Assembly (NCBI RefSeq): GCF_013267355.1
Contig: NZ_CP053985.1
Coordinates: 5,704,001-5,768,000, forward strand
Source: Achromobacter pestifer
GTDB taxonomy: Bacteria; Pseudomonadota; Gammaproteobacteria; Burkholderiales; Burkholderiaceae_B
Length of the DNA: 64,000 nt
Direction of reading: 5' to 3'
Position numbers and translations under genes: made by a program
Shown: in pieces, positions 40,521 through 50,163 of the stretch
Position numbering within the stretch: position 1 is the stretch's first letter
Layout: the number at the start of each line of letters is the position of its first letter
Notes under the pieces: generated by a model
The model's database searches: none
Told to the model about the DNA's origin: nothing
The model's input: only the letters and a program-made list of their open reading frames with translations

Positions 40521-42775
40521 ATCCGGAACAGATGCGCGACGCTTCGCTTCTGGAATTGTTCCAGCTCGAGACCCGCACCCAGGTGGAGGTGCTGAACAAG
40601 GGCCTGCTGGCGCTGGAGCACGATCCCACGTCCGCGCCGCAGCTCGAGGCCTGCATGCGGGCAGCGCATTCGCTAAAGGGCGCGGCCCGCATCGTCGACC
40701 TGCATCCCGCGGTGCGCATCGCGCACGCCATGGAGGATTGCCTGGTCGAAGCGCGGGAAGGGCGGCTGCGGCTGCAGGCGGCGCACATCGACGCCCTGCT
40801 GATGGGCGCCGACCTGTTGCAGCGCGTGGCCACGCCGGGCGCGGAGCTGGGCAGCGAGATCGACGAGCTGTTGGTGCGCCTGAGCAATGCGCCGCACGCG
40901 CAGCCGGCCGCGCCGGCCGCGGCGCCCGCCGCCAAGCCGGCCGATTTCCTGCCGCCGATTCCAGCCGTGGACGAGGCGCCGGCTCCCGCACCGCAGCGGC
41001 GCAGTTCAGACGCCGGGCTGGGCGAGGGCGAGCGCGTGCTGCGCGTGACGGCCGACACGCTCAACAAGTTGCTGGGCCTGTCCAGCGAGACGTTGGTGGA
41101 GTCCCACTGGATCGGCCCCTTCGGCGCGTCCATGCTGCGCCTGAAGCGCACGCAGGCGGGCGCGCTTCAGGCGCTGGACGGCGTGCGCGCGGCCCTGGCC
41201 GGGCAGGCGCTGGACGCGCAGGCGCAGGCCGCGCTGGACGACGCCCTGCGCATCGTCGAGCAATGCCAGCAGGAGTTGGCGCAGCGCACCAGCGAGGTCG
41301 ACGAATTCGGCTGGCGCATGGGCCATCTGGCCCAGCGCTTGTACGACACCGCGCTGGCTTGCCGCATGCGGCCCTTTGGCGATGGCGTGGCCGGCATGGC
41401 GCGCATGGTGCGCGACGTGGGCCGCGCGCTGGGCAAGCAGGTGCGGCTGGAGATCGAAGGCGAGTCCACCCAGGTGGACCGCGACATCCTGGAAAAGCTG
41501 GATGCGCCGTTGATGCATCTGCTGCGCAACGCGGTGGACCACGGCATCGAGATGCCGCAGGACCGTCTGGCCGCCGGCAAGCCGGCTGAGGGCCGGATCC
41601 GGCTGTCGGCGCGCCATGCGGCCGGCATGCTGCTGATCGAACTCACCGACGACGGCGCCGGCATATCGCTGGACCGGCTGCGCGTGGAAGTGGTGCAGCG
41701 CAAGCTGGCCAGCGCGGAAACCGCGGCCCGGCTGACCGAGGCCGAGCTGCTGGAATTCCTGTTCCTGTCCGGTTTCAGCACGCGCGGCGAAGTCACCGAG
41801 ATATCGGGGCGCGGCGTGGGGCTGGACGTGGTGCAGACCATGGTGCGGCAGCTGCGCGGCGCGGTGCGCATCCAGCAGCAGACGGGGCAGGGCACGCGCT
41901 TCATGCTGGAGATGCCCTTGTCGCTGTCGGTGGTGCGCAGCCTGCTGGTCGAGGTGCAGGAGGAGATCTACGCGTTTCCGCTGGCCTACGTCAACCATGC
42001 GCTGCAAGTGCGCGCCGAGGACATCGAGCAGCTCGAAGGACATCAGCATTTCCGCTTCATGGACCGCCAGATCGGGCTGGTTTCCGCGCGCCAGATCCTG
42101 CGCACGGGCGGCGCCGCGCCGGCTGCCGAGACCGTATGCGTGGTGCTGGTGGGCGACCACGACCGGCTCTACGGCATCGCCGTGGACCGTTACGTGGGCG
42201 AGCGCACGCTGGTGGTGCAGCCGCTGGATCCGCGGCTGGGCAAGGTGCAGGACGTGATGGCGGGCGCCTTGATGGACGACGGCACGCCGCTATTGATCCT
42301 GGACGTGGAGGACATGCTGGTGTCCGTACAGAAGCTGGTGGCAGGCGGGCAACTGACGCGGGTGGACGGCGCGGGCGCGGCCGAACAGGCGCGCCGCCGC
42401 AAGCGCGTGCTGGTGGTGGACGATTCACTCACGGTGCGCGAGCTGGAGCGCAAGCTGCTGTTGAACCGCGGCTTCGACGTGGCCGTGGCGGTGGACGGCA
42501 TGGACGGCTGGAACATGTTGCGCGGCGAGGACTTCGATCTGGTCGTGACCGATGTGGACATGCCGCGCATGGACGGCATCGAGCTGGTGTCGCGCATCAA
42601 GGCCGATCCCAAGCTGCAGGGCCTGCCCGTGATGGTGGTGTCGTACAAGGATAGGGAAGAGGACAGGCGGCGCGGGTTGGACGCCGGCGCCGACTATTAT
42701 CTGGCCAAGGGCAGCTTTCATGATGATGCGCTGCTCGACGCCGTGGAAGATCTGATCGGAAAGGCGCGCACGTGA
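40517..42775 (+). CDS. wspE: WspE, CheA-type hybrid histidine kinase
   Basis: A 752-residue hybrid kinase: Hpt domain with phosphorylatable His51 (AAHSLKGAAR), dimer and ATP-binding HATPase domain (LRNAVDHGIE, DDGAGI, GRGVGLDVV), CheW domain (SVVRSLLVEVQEEIYAFPLAYV) and C-terminal receiver (VLVVDDSLTVREL, TDVDMPRMDG). It phosphorylates WspR and WspF. The GTG at 40517 overlaps the wspD stop. All catalytic blocks are present. Confidence 0.95.
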   Translation: MNPEQMRDASLLELFQLETRTQVEVLNKGLLALEHDPTSAPQLEACMRAAHSLKGAARIVDLHPAVRIAHAMEDCLVEAREGRLRLQAAHIDALLMGADLLQRVATPGAELGSEIDELLVRLSNAPHAQPAAPAAAPAAKPADFLPPIPAVDEAPAPAPQRRSSDAGLGEGERVLRVTADTLNKLLGLSSETLVESHWIGPFGASMLRLKRTQAGALQALDGVRAALAGQALDAQAQAALDDALRIVEQCQQELAQRTSEVDEFGWRMGHLAQRLYDTALACRMRPFGDGVAGMARMVRDVGRALGKQVRLEIEGESTQVDRDILEKLDAPLMHLLRNAVDHGIEMPQDRLAAGKPAEGRIRLSARHAAGMLLIELTDDGAGISLDRLRVEVVQRKLASAETAARLTEAELLEFLFLSGFSTRGEVTEISGRGVGLDVVQTMVRQLRGAVRIQQQTGQGTRFMLEMPLSLSVVRSLLVEVQEEIYAFPLAYVNHALQVRAEDIEQLEGHQHFRFMDRQIGLVSARQILRTGGAAPAAETVCVVLVGDHDRLYGIAVDRYVGERTLVVQPLDPRLGKVQDVMAGALMDDGTPLLILDVEDMLVSVQKLVAGGQLTRVDGAGAAEQARRRKRVLVVDDSLTVRELERKLLLNRGFDVAVAVDGMDGWNMLRGEDFDLVVTDVDMPRMDGIELVSRIKADPKLQGLPVMVVSYKDREEDRRRGLDAGADYYLAKGSFHDDALLDAVEDLIGKART

Positions 42776-43782
42776 GAGTCGGAATCGTCAACGATATGCC
42801 GATGGCGGTCGAAGTGCTGCGGCGCGCGATCGCGCTGGAGCCGGGGCTGGAGTTGGCCTGGACCGCGGCCAACGGCCAGGAGGCCGTGGACCAGTGCGCC
42901 CGCGACCGGCCGGACGTGGTGCTGATGGACCTCATCATGCCGGTCATGGACGGCGTCGAAGCCACGCGCCGCATCATGGCGGAAACGCCTTGCGCGATCG
43001 TGGTGGTGACGTCGGATGTGGCGCGCCACACCTCGCGCGTGTTCGACGCCATGGGCCACGGGGCGCTGGACGCGGCCGATACGCCAGTGATCGGCGGCGC
43101 GGACATGCGGGCCGCGGCGGCGCCATTGCTGCGCAAGATACGCAACGTCGGCTGGCTGATCGGCCGCTACGGCAAGCGTCCCGCCCTGACGCCAGTGGCC
43201 CGGCCCATGGCGCAGGCGGACGCCAAGCGCCTGTTGGTGATTGGCGCTTCGGCCGGCGGCCCGCCGGCCCTGGCGCAGTTGCTGAAGGGCATACCGCCGG
43301 CGTTCCCCGCCGGCATCGTGCTGGTGCAGCACGTGGACGCCTCGTTCGCCGCAGGCATGGCGGACTGGCTCAACGAGCAAGCGCCGCTGCCCGTAAGGTT
43401 GGTGCGCGAAGGCGAATGGCCCGAGCCCGGCCAGATCCTCCTGGCGGGTACCGGCGACCATCTGCACATGCTGGCGGATGGCACGCTGCGCTACACCGAG
43501 AACCCCAAGGAAAGCCTGTACCGGCCTTCCATCGACGTTTTTTTCCATAGCGTGGCGCAGCACTGGCGTGGCATTGCCGTCGGCGTGCTGCTGACGGGCA
43601 TGGGCCAGGACGGCGCGCGCGGGCTGAAGGCGCTGCGCGAGCGCGGCTACCTGACAATTGCCCAGGACCAGGCCAGCAGCGCCGTCTACGGCATGCCCAA
43701 GGCCGCGGCGGCCATGCAGGCGGCCGTGGAAATCAGCCCATTGGACCAAATCGCTCCCCGCGTCATCCAGGCCTTTGCCTGA
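42772..43782 (+). CDS. wspF: WspF, CheB-type receptor methylesterase
   Basis: A 336-residue two-domain protein: receiver ([38 protein letters not shown]) and methylesterase with catalytic Ser in [10 protein letters not shown], His in [10 protein letters not shown] and Asp in [11 protein letters not shown]. It demethylates WspA; loss in pseudomonads locks the pathway on and gives wrinkly colonies. GTG start overlaps the wspE stop. Intact. Confidence 0.95.
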   Translation: MRVGIVNDMPMAVEVLRRAIALEPGLELAWTAANGQEAVDQCARDRPDVVLMDLIMPVMDGVEATRRIMAETPCAIVVVTSDVARHTSRVFDAMGHGALDAADTPVIGGADMRAAAAPLLRKIRNVGWLIGRYGKRPALTPVARPMAQADAKRLLVIGASAGGPPALAQLLKGIPPAFPAGIVLVQHVDASFAAGMADWLNEQAPLPVRLVREGEWPEPGQILLAGTGDHLHMLADGTLRYTENPKESLYRPSIDVFFHSVAQHWRGIAVGVLLTGMGQDGARGLKALRERGYLTIAQDQASSAVYGMPKAAAAMQAAVEISPLDQIAPRVIQAFA

Positions 43783-43816
43783 GCGCGCGGACCTCGAAAG
43801 AATTCAAGGACTTACT

Positions 43817-44830
43817 ATGCAACCTCCCATTGACAGCTCGGCTTCGGCGAACCTGAATTCGCATGCGGCCATGGTGTTGCTCGTCGACGACCAGGTGATG
43901 GTCGGCGAGGCCATCAGGCGGGCCTTGGCCACGGAAGGCAATATCGACTTCCACTATTGCTCGGATCCCGAAAAGGCGCTGGCCGTGGCGATCCAGACCC
44001 GGCCCACCGTCATCCTGCAGGATCTGGTGCTGCCGGGCGTGGACGGACTGAGCCTGGTGCAGGAATACCGCGGCCATCCCGTGACGCGCGACATTCCCAT
44101 CATCGTGCTGTCCACCAAGGAAGACCCGGCAATCAAGAGCGCGGCCTTTGCCGCCGGCGCCAACGATTACCTGGTGAAGCTGCCCGATTCCATCGAGCTG
44201 GTGGCGCGCATCCGCTACCACTCGCGCTCCTATCTGGCCCTGGTGCAGCGCGACGAGGCTTATCAGGCCCTGCGCCAGAGCCAGCAGCAGTTGCTGGAAA
44301 GCAATATGGAGCTGCGCCGGCTGACCAATTCCGATGGTCTGACCGGCCTGGGCAACCGCCGCTATTTCGACGAATACCTCAACGCCGAATGGCAGCGCGC
44401 GCGCCGCGACGGCCGCGAAATCAGCATGCTCATGATCGACGTGGACCACTTCAAGGCCTACAACGACACGTACGGCCACATCGCCGGCGACGAGGCGCTC
44501 AAGCGGGTGGCCAACACCATCTTCGCCAGCTGCGACCGCTCCACCGACCTGGCGGCGCGCTTTGGCGGCGAGGAGTTCGCGCTGGTGTTGCCGGGCACGC
44601 CGGCCGGCAGCGCGCGGTTGGCCGCCGAGAAGCTGCGACGCGCGGTGGAAGCCTTGCGGATTCCGCAGAAGGACAGCGGCGACGGCCCCTGGCTGACGGT
44701 CAGCATCGGCACGGCCACGGCGGTGCCGCAGGGCGACCAGCCCTGCACCGATCTGATCCAGGTGGCCGACCGCGGCCTCTATCAAGCCAAGCGGCAGGGC
44801 CGCAACCGCGTCGTTCCCGGCGTGATGTAG
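43817..44830 (+). CDS. wspR: WspR, diguanylate cyclase response regulator
   Basis: A 337-residue output protein: receiver ([24 protein letters not shown] with phospho-Asp), a short helical linker and a GGDEF domain with GGEEF ([14 protein letters not shown]) and the inhibitory-site motif RSTD five residues before it. It makes cyclic di-GMP when phosphorylated by WspE, driving biofilm formation. It starts 34 bases after wspF and is the last gene of the cluster. Confidence 0.95.
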   Translation: MQPPIDSSASANLNSHAAMVLLVDDQVMVGEAIRRALATEGNIDFHYCSDPEKALAVAIQTRPTVILQDLVLPGVDGLSLVQEYRGHPVTRDIPIIVLSTKEDPAIKSAAFAAGANDYLVKLPDSIELVARIRYHSRSYLALVQRDEAYQALRQSQQQLLESNMELRRLTNSDGLTGLGNRRYFDEYLNAEWQRARRDGREISMLMIDVDHFKAYNDTYGHIAGDEALKRVANTIFASCDRSTDLAARFGGEEFALVLPGTPAGSARLAAEKLRRAVEALRIPQKDSGDGPWLTVSIGTATAVPQGDQPCTDLIQVADRGLYQAKRQGRNRVVPGVM

Positions 44831-44846
44831 CGGCGCAGCCGCCGTC

Positions 44847-45359
44847 TTACAGGTGCAGCCGGGTGGAAGACTTGACCTCGTGCATCGACAGCGTGCTCAG
44901 CAGTTCCTTCACGCCGGGCAGGGTGCGCAGGCGGCTGCGCACGAATTCCGAATAGGCGTCGAAATCCCGCGCCACGATATGCAGCAGATAGTCGTGCTGC
45001 CCGGTGGTGTTGTGGCAGGCCAGGACCTCGGGCATGGCGAGCACGCTGGCCTCGAAGGCCTGGCAGGTCTTCTCCGTGTGGTTCTCCAGCGAGATGCTGA
45101 CGAAGGCCACCACCCCGATCCCCAGCGCGCGGCGGTCCAGCACGGCCTGGTAGCCGCGGATGACCCCCGACGATTCCAGGCGCTTCAAGCGCTTCCAGCA
45201 GGGCGAGGCCGACAGCGCGACGCGCTCGGCCAGTTCGGCGTTGCTGAGCCGGCCATCTTCTTGAAGGATTTTCATGATTTTCCAATCGATCGCGTCAAGT
45301 TGATGTAACAAGGCAGTGTCTTTCATGAAGTGCGGCTCATGGAAAATAGTCTTTCCCAT
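44847..45359 (-). CDS. Lrp/AsnC-family transcriptional regulator
   Basis: A 170-residue Lrp protein: HTH in about residues 20-75 (LDAIDWKIMKILQEDGRLSNAELAERVALSASPCWKRLKRLE) and a C-terminal RAM ligand-binding domain. The ATG at 45359 has a very good GGAG five bases before, while the internal ATG at 45326 has none, so the longer form is chosen although it has an unusual 11-residue extension. It is divergent from the gamma-lyase gene and probably controls it in response to an amino acid, a common arrangement. Confidence 0.9.
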   Translation of the reverse strand: MGKTIFHEPHFMKDTALLHQLDAIDWKIMKILQEDGRLSNAELAERVALSASPCWKRLKRLESSGVIRGYQAVLDRRALGIGVVAFVSISLENHTEKTCQAFEASVLAMPEVLACHNTTGQHDYLLHIVARDFDAYSEFVRSRLRTLPGVKELLSTLSMHEVKSSTRLHL

Positions 45360-45516
45360 TATCTCCGTATGACGATGAAAATGGAAAGAAACTTGCCCTC
45401 GCCTGCCGCCATACTTTCATGCAGTCCGGGCCGGGCGGCGCTATCGTTTTCGCATGCGTGACGCGCCTGCCCGGCGGCCCGTCCGGGTCCCCGGAAACCA
45501 GACAGAGAGGCACACC

Positions 45517-46800
45517 ATGAGTTACTCCAGCTATCACAAGAAGGACATCTTCGGCCGTCCGCTGCATGCGGAAACGCAGATGATGTCCTACGGCTTCGAC
45601 CCTTTTCTGTCGGAGGGCGCGGTCAAGCCGCCGGTGTTCCTGACGTCCACCTTCGCGTTCCGTTCGGCCGAGGACGGCGCGGCGTTCTTCGACCTGGTCT
45701 CGGGCCGCAAGCCCTTGCCGCAGGGCGAGTCGGCGGGGCTGGTGTACAGCCGTTTCAACCATCCCAACCTGGAAATCGTCGAGGACCGCCTGGCGCTGCT
45801 GGATGGTTCGGAAGACGCCGCGGTGACCTCCAGCGGCATGTCGGCGATCAGCGCGGTGTTCCTGGCCTTTCTGCGGCCGGGCGACCAATTGGTGCAGTCG
45901 GTGCCGCTGTACGGCGGCACCGAGACCTTAATCTCCAAGATCTTCCCCGAATGGGGCATAGGCTCGCATGCCATCGAGGACGGCCTGTCGGCCAAAAGCA
46001 TGCGGGCGGCGCTGGAGGCCGCCGCGGCCCAGGGCCCGGTGCGCCTGTTCTACGTCGAAACGCCCGCCAATCCGACCAATGCGCTGGTCGATTTCGAGGC
46101 CATGAAGAACGAGCTGGATGCCTTTGAAACGCGCCACGGCTACCGCCCCGTGTCGGTGTGCGACAACACGCTGCTGGGCCCGATCTTCCAGAAGCCGGCC
46201 GAGCATGGCGTGGACCTGTGCGTGTATTCGCTGACGAAGTACGTGGGCGGCCACAGCGACCTGGTGGCGGGCGCCGTCACCGGCAGCAAGGCGCTGATCA
46301 AGAAGGTGCGCGCCATCCGCAGCGCGTTCGGCTCGCAGCTGGATCCGCATTCCTGCTGGATGATCACGCGCTCGATGGAGACCGTGGTGCTGCGCATGAA
46401 GCAAGCCGCGCGCGCGGCGACCAAGGTGGCCCAATGGCTGTCGGGCAATCCGCATGAAAAAGTGCAGATATTCCATCCGGAAATGATCGCCGACCGCGCC
46501 TACCAGGAAGTCTACAAACGCCAGTGCACCGGCCCGGGCTCGACTTTCGCCTTCGTGCTGGAGGGCGGGCGCGCCAAGGCGTTCCGCTTCATCAACGCCC
46601 TGCACCTGTTCAAGTCGGCCGTCAGCCTGGGCGGCACCGAATCGCTGATCTGCCATCCGGCCTCCACCACGCATTCCGGCGTGCCCGCCGACGAGCGCGA
46701 CGCGGCCGGCGTGTCCGAGGGGCTGGTGCGCGTGTCCATTGGGCTGGAGCACGAGGAAGACCTGATCGCCGACATGGACCACGCCTTCCGCACCTGCTGA
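45517..46800 (+). CDS. Cys/Met-metabolism PLP enzyme (methionine gamma-lyase / cystathionine gamma-synthase-like)
   Basis: A 427-residue fold-type I PLP enzyme. PLP-Lys is K241 in YSLTKYVGGHSDL; other blocks are SSGMSAISAVFLAFLRPGD, LYGGTETLI, ETPANPTN and KSAVSLGGTESLICHPA. Family members eliminate or exchange at the gamma carbon of methionine or homoserine esters, so methionine catabolism or cystathionine chemistry are both possible. GAGAGG precedes the ATG. Likely target of the divergent Lrp protein. Confidence 0.88.
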   Translation: MSYSSYHKKDIFGRPLHAETQMMSYGFDPFLSEGAVKPPVFLTSTFAFRSAEDGAAFFDLVSGRKPLPQGESAGLVYSRFNHPNLEIVEDRLALLDGSEDAAVTSSGMSAISAVFLAFLRPGDQLVQSVPLYGGTETLISKIFPEWGIGSHAIEDGLSAKSMRAALEAAAAQGPVRLFYVETPANPTNALVDFEAMKNELDAFETRHGYRPVSVCDNTLLGPIFQKPAEHGVDLCVYSLTKYVGGHSDLVAGAVTGSKALIKKVRAIRSAFGSQLDPHSCWMITRSMETVVLRMKQAARAATKVAQWLSGNPHEKVQIFHPEMIADRAYQEVYKRQCTGPGSTFAFVLEGGRAKAFRFINALHLFKSAVSLGGTESLICHPASTTHSGVPADERDAAGVSEGLVRVSIGLEHEEDLIADMDHAFRTC

Positions 46801-46826
46801 GCCGGGGCCGGCATGGCCGGCCTGTC

Positions 46827-48338
46827 TCAGGCCGCCATGCGCCTGCGGTTGAACAGCACGAATCCCGCCGTGACCAGCAGCATCGCCGCCGCGGTGGCGA
46901 TGACGGCGGCATAGCCGGTGTCGAACGCCGTCTTGGCCAGGCGCGTCAACGCCAGGCCCAGGTCGGACGACAGGCCGTCGGCGACGATCAGCGCCTGGTC
47001 CAGGCTGTCGCGCGCCAGGGCGGACTGGGACAGGCCTTCCGGCACCGACAGCGTGCGGGCGTAGACGCCGGACAGGATGGAGCCCATCAAGGTGACGCCC
47101 AAGGCCCCGCCCAGCTCGTAGGAGACCTCTTCGATCGAGGCCGCCATGCCGGCGCGCTCGGGCGTGGCGCTTTGCATGATGGTGCTGGACGCCGCCGTCA
47201 TGGTGGCGCCTATGCCCGCGCCCAGCACGCACAGGCTGACCATTTGCGGCAGCAGCGTCGCGTCGTAGCTCAGCAGATAGCCCGTCATGCCCAGGCCCGA
47301 GACCAGCAGCGACAGGAACAGCATGGTGGCGCTGTTGACGCGGCCCAGCAGCCAGCCTGCCAGCGGGCCGGCGATGAACGCGGCCAGCGACAGCGGCAGG
47401 ATGAAGAGCGCGGCTTCCAACGGCGACATGCCCATGACCAGCTGCAGCCGCTGGCTGAACACCAGTTCCATGCCCAGCAGCGCGGCGGCGGCAAACAGGG
47501 CGGCCGCCACGGCCGAGCTGAAGCTGAGGTTGCGGAAGATGGCGAAGTCGATCAGCGGATAGGGCCGCGCGCGCTGGCGCCGCACGAACACGGCGAGCAT
47601 GGCCGCGCCCGCCGCGCAGGCCAGGCCGGCATCGCGCCAGGACGGGTCGGTCTTGCCCAGTTCCTTCAGCGCGTAGGCGCACAGGATCAGGCCGGCCATC
47701 ACTTGCAGCGAGCCCAGCAGGTCCCAGGGCCGCGAGGCGTCCGGGCGGCTGGCCGGGATCAGGCGCCAGGCCAGCGGCAGGGCCAGCAGCACGATGGGCA
47801 CGTTGATGAGGAACACGGAACCCCACCAGAAATGCTCCAGCAGCACGCCGCCCACCACCGGGCCTGCCGCGGCGCCGCCCGAGGCCACCGAGGCCCACAC
47901 GCCGATGGCGACGGCGCGTTCGCGTTCGTCGGCGAAGGTCAGGCGCAGGATGGACAGGGTGGCCGGCATCATCATGGCCGCGCCCACGGCCAGCAGCGCG
48001 CGCGCCGCGATCAGCGTGGCCGCGCCGGGCGAGTAGGCCGCGGCCAGCGAGGCGATGCCGAACACGACCAGCCCCGCCATGAACAGGCGCTTGTGGCCCA
48101 GGCGGTCGCCCAGCGTGCCCATGCCCAGCAGCAGGCCGGACACGACCAGCGCATAGATGTTCACGATCCACAGCTTTTCCGACGCGTTGACCTGCAATTC
48201 GTGCGTCATCCGGGGCAGGGCGGTGTAGAGGACGGTCATGTCCACCACGATCAACAGCAAGGCGCTGGACACGATGGCCAGCACCAGCCAGCGGCCGGGC
48301 GCGGCCGTGGCGACAGCGTTCGGTTCAGTCCGCTGCAT
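46827..48338 (-). CDS. MFS exporter, EmrB/QacA-like (DHA2, 14 TM)
   Basis: A 503-residue transporter with about fourteen hydrophobic helices, the DHA2-type motif A (GTLGDRLGHKRLFMAG), motif C region (GPVVGGVLLEHFWWGSVFLINVP) and a start at 48338 preceded by AGGAG. It belongs to the proton-driven drug exporter group. It is divergent from a LysR gene with a good LysR-type palindrome between, so it is likely induced by that regulator. Confidence 0.9.
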   Translation of the reverse strand: MQRTEPNAVATAAPGRWLVLAIVSSALLLIVVDMTVLYTALPRMTHELQVNASEKLWIVNIYALVVSGLLLGMGTLGDRLGHKRLFMAGLVVFGIASLAAAYSPGAATLIAARALLAVGAAMMMPATLSILRLTFADERERAVAIGVWASVASGGAAAGPVVGGVLLEHFWWGSVFLINVPIVLLALPLAWRLIPASRPDASRPWDLLGSLQVMAGLILCAYALKELGKTDPSWRDAGLACAAGAAMLAVFVRRQRARPYPLIDFAIFRNLSFSSAVAAALFAAAALLGMELVFSQRLQLVMGMSPLEAALFILPLSLAAFIAGPLAGWLLGRVNSATMLFLSLLVSGLGMTGYLLSYDATLLPQMVSLCVLGAGIGATMTAASSTIMQSATPERAGMAASIEEVSYELGGALGVTLMGSILSGVYARTLSVPEGLSQSALARDSLDQALIVADGLSSDLGLALTRLAKTAFDTGYAAVIATAAAMLLVTAGFVLFNRRRMAA

Positions 48339-48456
48339 GGTTCTACTCCTGAAACTGAAACGCCTGCCGCGCCGCGGATGCGGGCGGGGCCGGGATGGCC
48401 GGGTCTCAGAGGCCGCCATTATCCATCTTGTAATTCGCATAAAAAAGTTTGAATTA

Positions 48457-48471
48457 ATCTATAAAATAGAT
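48457..48471. promoter_or_regulatory. LysR-type operator (T-N11-A)
   Basis: ATCTAT-AAA-ATAGAT is a perfect 6-bp-arm inverted repeat with the T-N11-A form of LysR boxes (T58, A70). It sits 20 bases before the LysR start codon in an AT-rich stretch, between the divergent exporter and LysR genes. Likely recognition site of the LysR protein at 48492. Confidence 0.6.
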
Positions 48472-48491
48472 GGATTGATCGGGGGTGAAAC

Positions 48492-49376
48492 ATGCAATGG
48501 ACGTTGGAACAGCTGCGCCATTTCGCCGCCGCGGCCGAATCCGGATCGTTCTCGGCGGCCGCGCGGCGCCTGGGCCGGGCGCAGTCCGCGGTCAGTACTT
48601 CGGTGGGCCTGCTGGAAGCGGACCTGGGCGTGGAGCTGTTCGACCGGTCGCGGCGCAACGCCACCCTGACCGCCGCCGGCGAGGTCATGCTGCAGGAGGC
48701 GCTGGAACTGCTGCGGCAGGCCGGCGCGCTGGAGCAGCGCGCCTTGTCCTTTGCCGCCGGGCGCGAAGCGCGCCTGGCCATCGCGCTGGACGAAGGCCTG
48801 CCTTACCTGGTGGCCGACCAGTTGCTCAAGGAACTGGCCGAACGCTATCCGGCACTGGAGCTGACCCAGCTCAACGGCACCGCGACGGAGGTCGCCGACT
48901 ACGTGGAGCAGGGCCGCGCCAGCCTGGCCTTCCAGTTCGATCGCGGCGATCCCGGCAGCGCCTACGCGCATCGCCATCTGGGCAATGTGGCGCAGGGCAT
49001 CTTCGTGGCCCAGGGCCATCCGCTGGCCGCGCTGCCCGAGGTCGGGCGCAACGACCTGGCGCGCCACCGCCAGTTGCTCATGCAGATGGATGGCGTCGAC
49101 CAGGTGGTGCTGAGCCCGTCGGTGTGGCGGGCCGACAGCAGCTACAACATCGCCGCCATGGCGGCCAATGGCGTGGGCTGGGCCATCCTGCCGCTGAACA
49201 TCGGCGAATACCAGGGTTTCAGCAACGAGCTCGTCAGCGTGCGCTGCGCGGACCTGTTCCTGCCCATGCTGTCCGTGCGCACGCTATGGTTGCGAGGCGG
49301 CAGCCTGAGTGAAACGGAGCTATGGCTGCAGCAGCGCATGGGCCAGCTGCTGGCGGGGACGCAGGCCCAGCCGTAG
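48492..49376 (+). CDS. LysR-family regulator of the EmrB-like exporter
   Basis: A 294-residue LysR protein with HTH in residues 1-60 (WTLEQLRHFAAAAESGSFSAAARRLGRAQSAVSTSVGLLEADLGVELF) and an effector-binding C-terminal domain. GGGGGTG precedes the ATG. Divergent from the 14-TM exporter gene with a palindrome between, the usual layout for a LysR-controlled efflux gene. Confidence 0.9.
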   Translation: MQWTLEQLRHFAAAAESGSFSAAARRLGRAQSAVSTSVGLLEADLGVELFDRSRRNATLTAAGEVMLQEALELLRQAGALEQRALSFAAGREARLAIALDEGLPYLVADQLLKELAERYPALELTQLNGTATEVADYVEQGRASLAFQFDRGDPGSAYAHRHLGNVAQGIFVAQGHPLAALPEVGRNDLARHRQLLMQMDGVDQVVLSPSVWRADSSYNIAAMAANGVGWAILPLNIGEYQGFSNELVSVRCADLFLPMLSVRTLWLRGGSLSETELWLQQRMGQLLAGTQAQP

Positions 49377-49388
49377 GCCTGCCCGGCT

Positions 49389-50075
49389 TCAGCTGAGCAG
49401 CGCGCTGACGAGGTCGCCGCCGCGGCGGCCGCCGTCCTTGAAGTTCAGCGCCGTCTGCACGTGTTCCAGATGCGCGTCCATCAGTGCGCAGGCGCGGTCG
49501 GCATCGCCCGCGCGGGCGGCCTCGATGAAGGCATGGTGCTCCTGCGACGAGCAGCTGGCATCGTGCGAACTTTGATACAGCACGGTGATGACGGCGCTGC
49601 GGGCCGAGAGTTCGCGCAGCATCCCCGTCAGCACGGAATTGCCCACGGTCTCGGCCAGCAGGATGTGGAAGTGTCCGAGCAGCCGATTGCGCTCCTGCAC
49701 GTCGCCGCCTTCCAGCGCGCGGCGCTCCGCGGCCAGATGCGCGTCGATGTGGCGGTAGTCGGCAGCCGTTGCGCGCGCCACGAATTCGCGCGCCAGCGCC
49801 GCTTCCAGGATGCGCCGCACCGCATAGACTTCGCGCGCCTCGTTCGCGTCCGGCTTGCTCACGAACGCGCCCTTGTCCGGCACGATGTTGATCAGCTTGT
49901 CCTTGGACAGCATCAGCAGCGCGGCGCGGATCTTGGTCCGGCTGACCTGGTACACGCCCGCCAGCGCCTCCTCGCGCAGCCGCGTGCCCGGCGGCAGCTT
50001 GTGCGCGACGATGGCCGCCGAGATTTCCTTGGCGATATCGTCGGCGCTGGGGTCGGGGCGGACTTCCTGGGACAT
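49389..50075 (-). CDS. GntR-family regulator (FadR subgroup, FCD domain)
   Basis: A 228-residue GntR protein: winged HTH in residues 10-75 (DDIAKEISAAIVAHKLPPGTRLREEALAGVYQVSRTKIRAALLMLS) and an FCD domain with HFHILLAETVGN, EHHAFIEAARAGD and MDAHLEHV, a histidine set fitting a metal-carboxylate site. The region before its ATG is pyrimidine-rich without a Shine-Dalgarno. No obvious target operon lies beside it; it is convergent with the LysR gene 48492-49376. Confidence 0.88.
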   Translation of the reverse strand: MSQEVRPDPSADDIAKEISAAIVAHKLPPGTRLREEALAGVYQVSRTKIRAALLMLSKDKLINIVPDKGAFVSKPDANEAREVYAVRRILEAALAREFVARATAADYRHIDAHLAAERRALEGGDVQERNRLLGHFHILLAETVGNSVLTGMLRELSARSAVITVLYQSSHDASCSSQEHHAFIEAARAGDADRACALMDAHLEHVQTALNFKDGGRRGGDLVSALLS

Positions 50076-50111
50076 GATGGGGAAGGAGAGGGATAGGGCC
50101 GGTCAGTCTAG

Positions 50112-50146
50112 CAAAAGGGCAGGCCCGGCGGGGGCCAGGCCTGCCC
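50112..50146 (-). terminator. Terminator after the TipAS-type MerR gene
   Basis: GGGCAGGCC (50117-50125) and GGCCTGCCC (50138-50146) pair as a 9-bp stem. Read on the minus strand the stem is followed by TTTTGC, so it ends the minus-strand transcript from the MerR gene (stop at 50164), before the GntR gene at 50075. Confidence 0.75.
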
Positions 50147-50163
50147 TTGGCCAGATTGCGCGC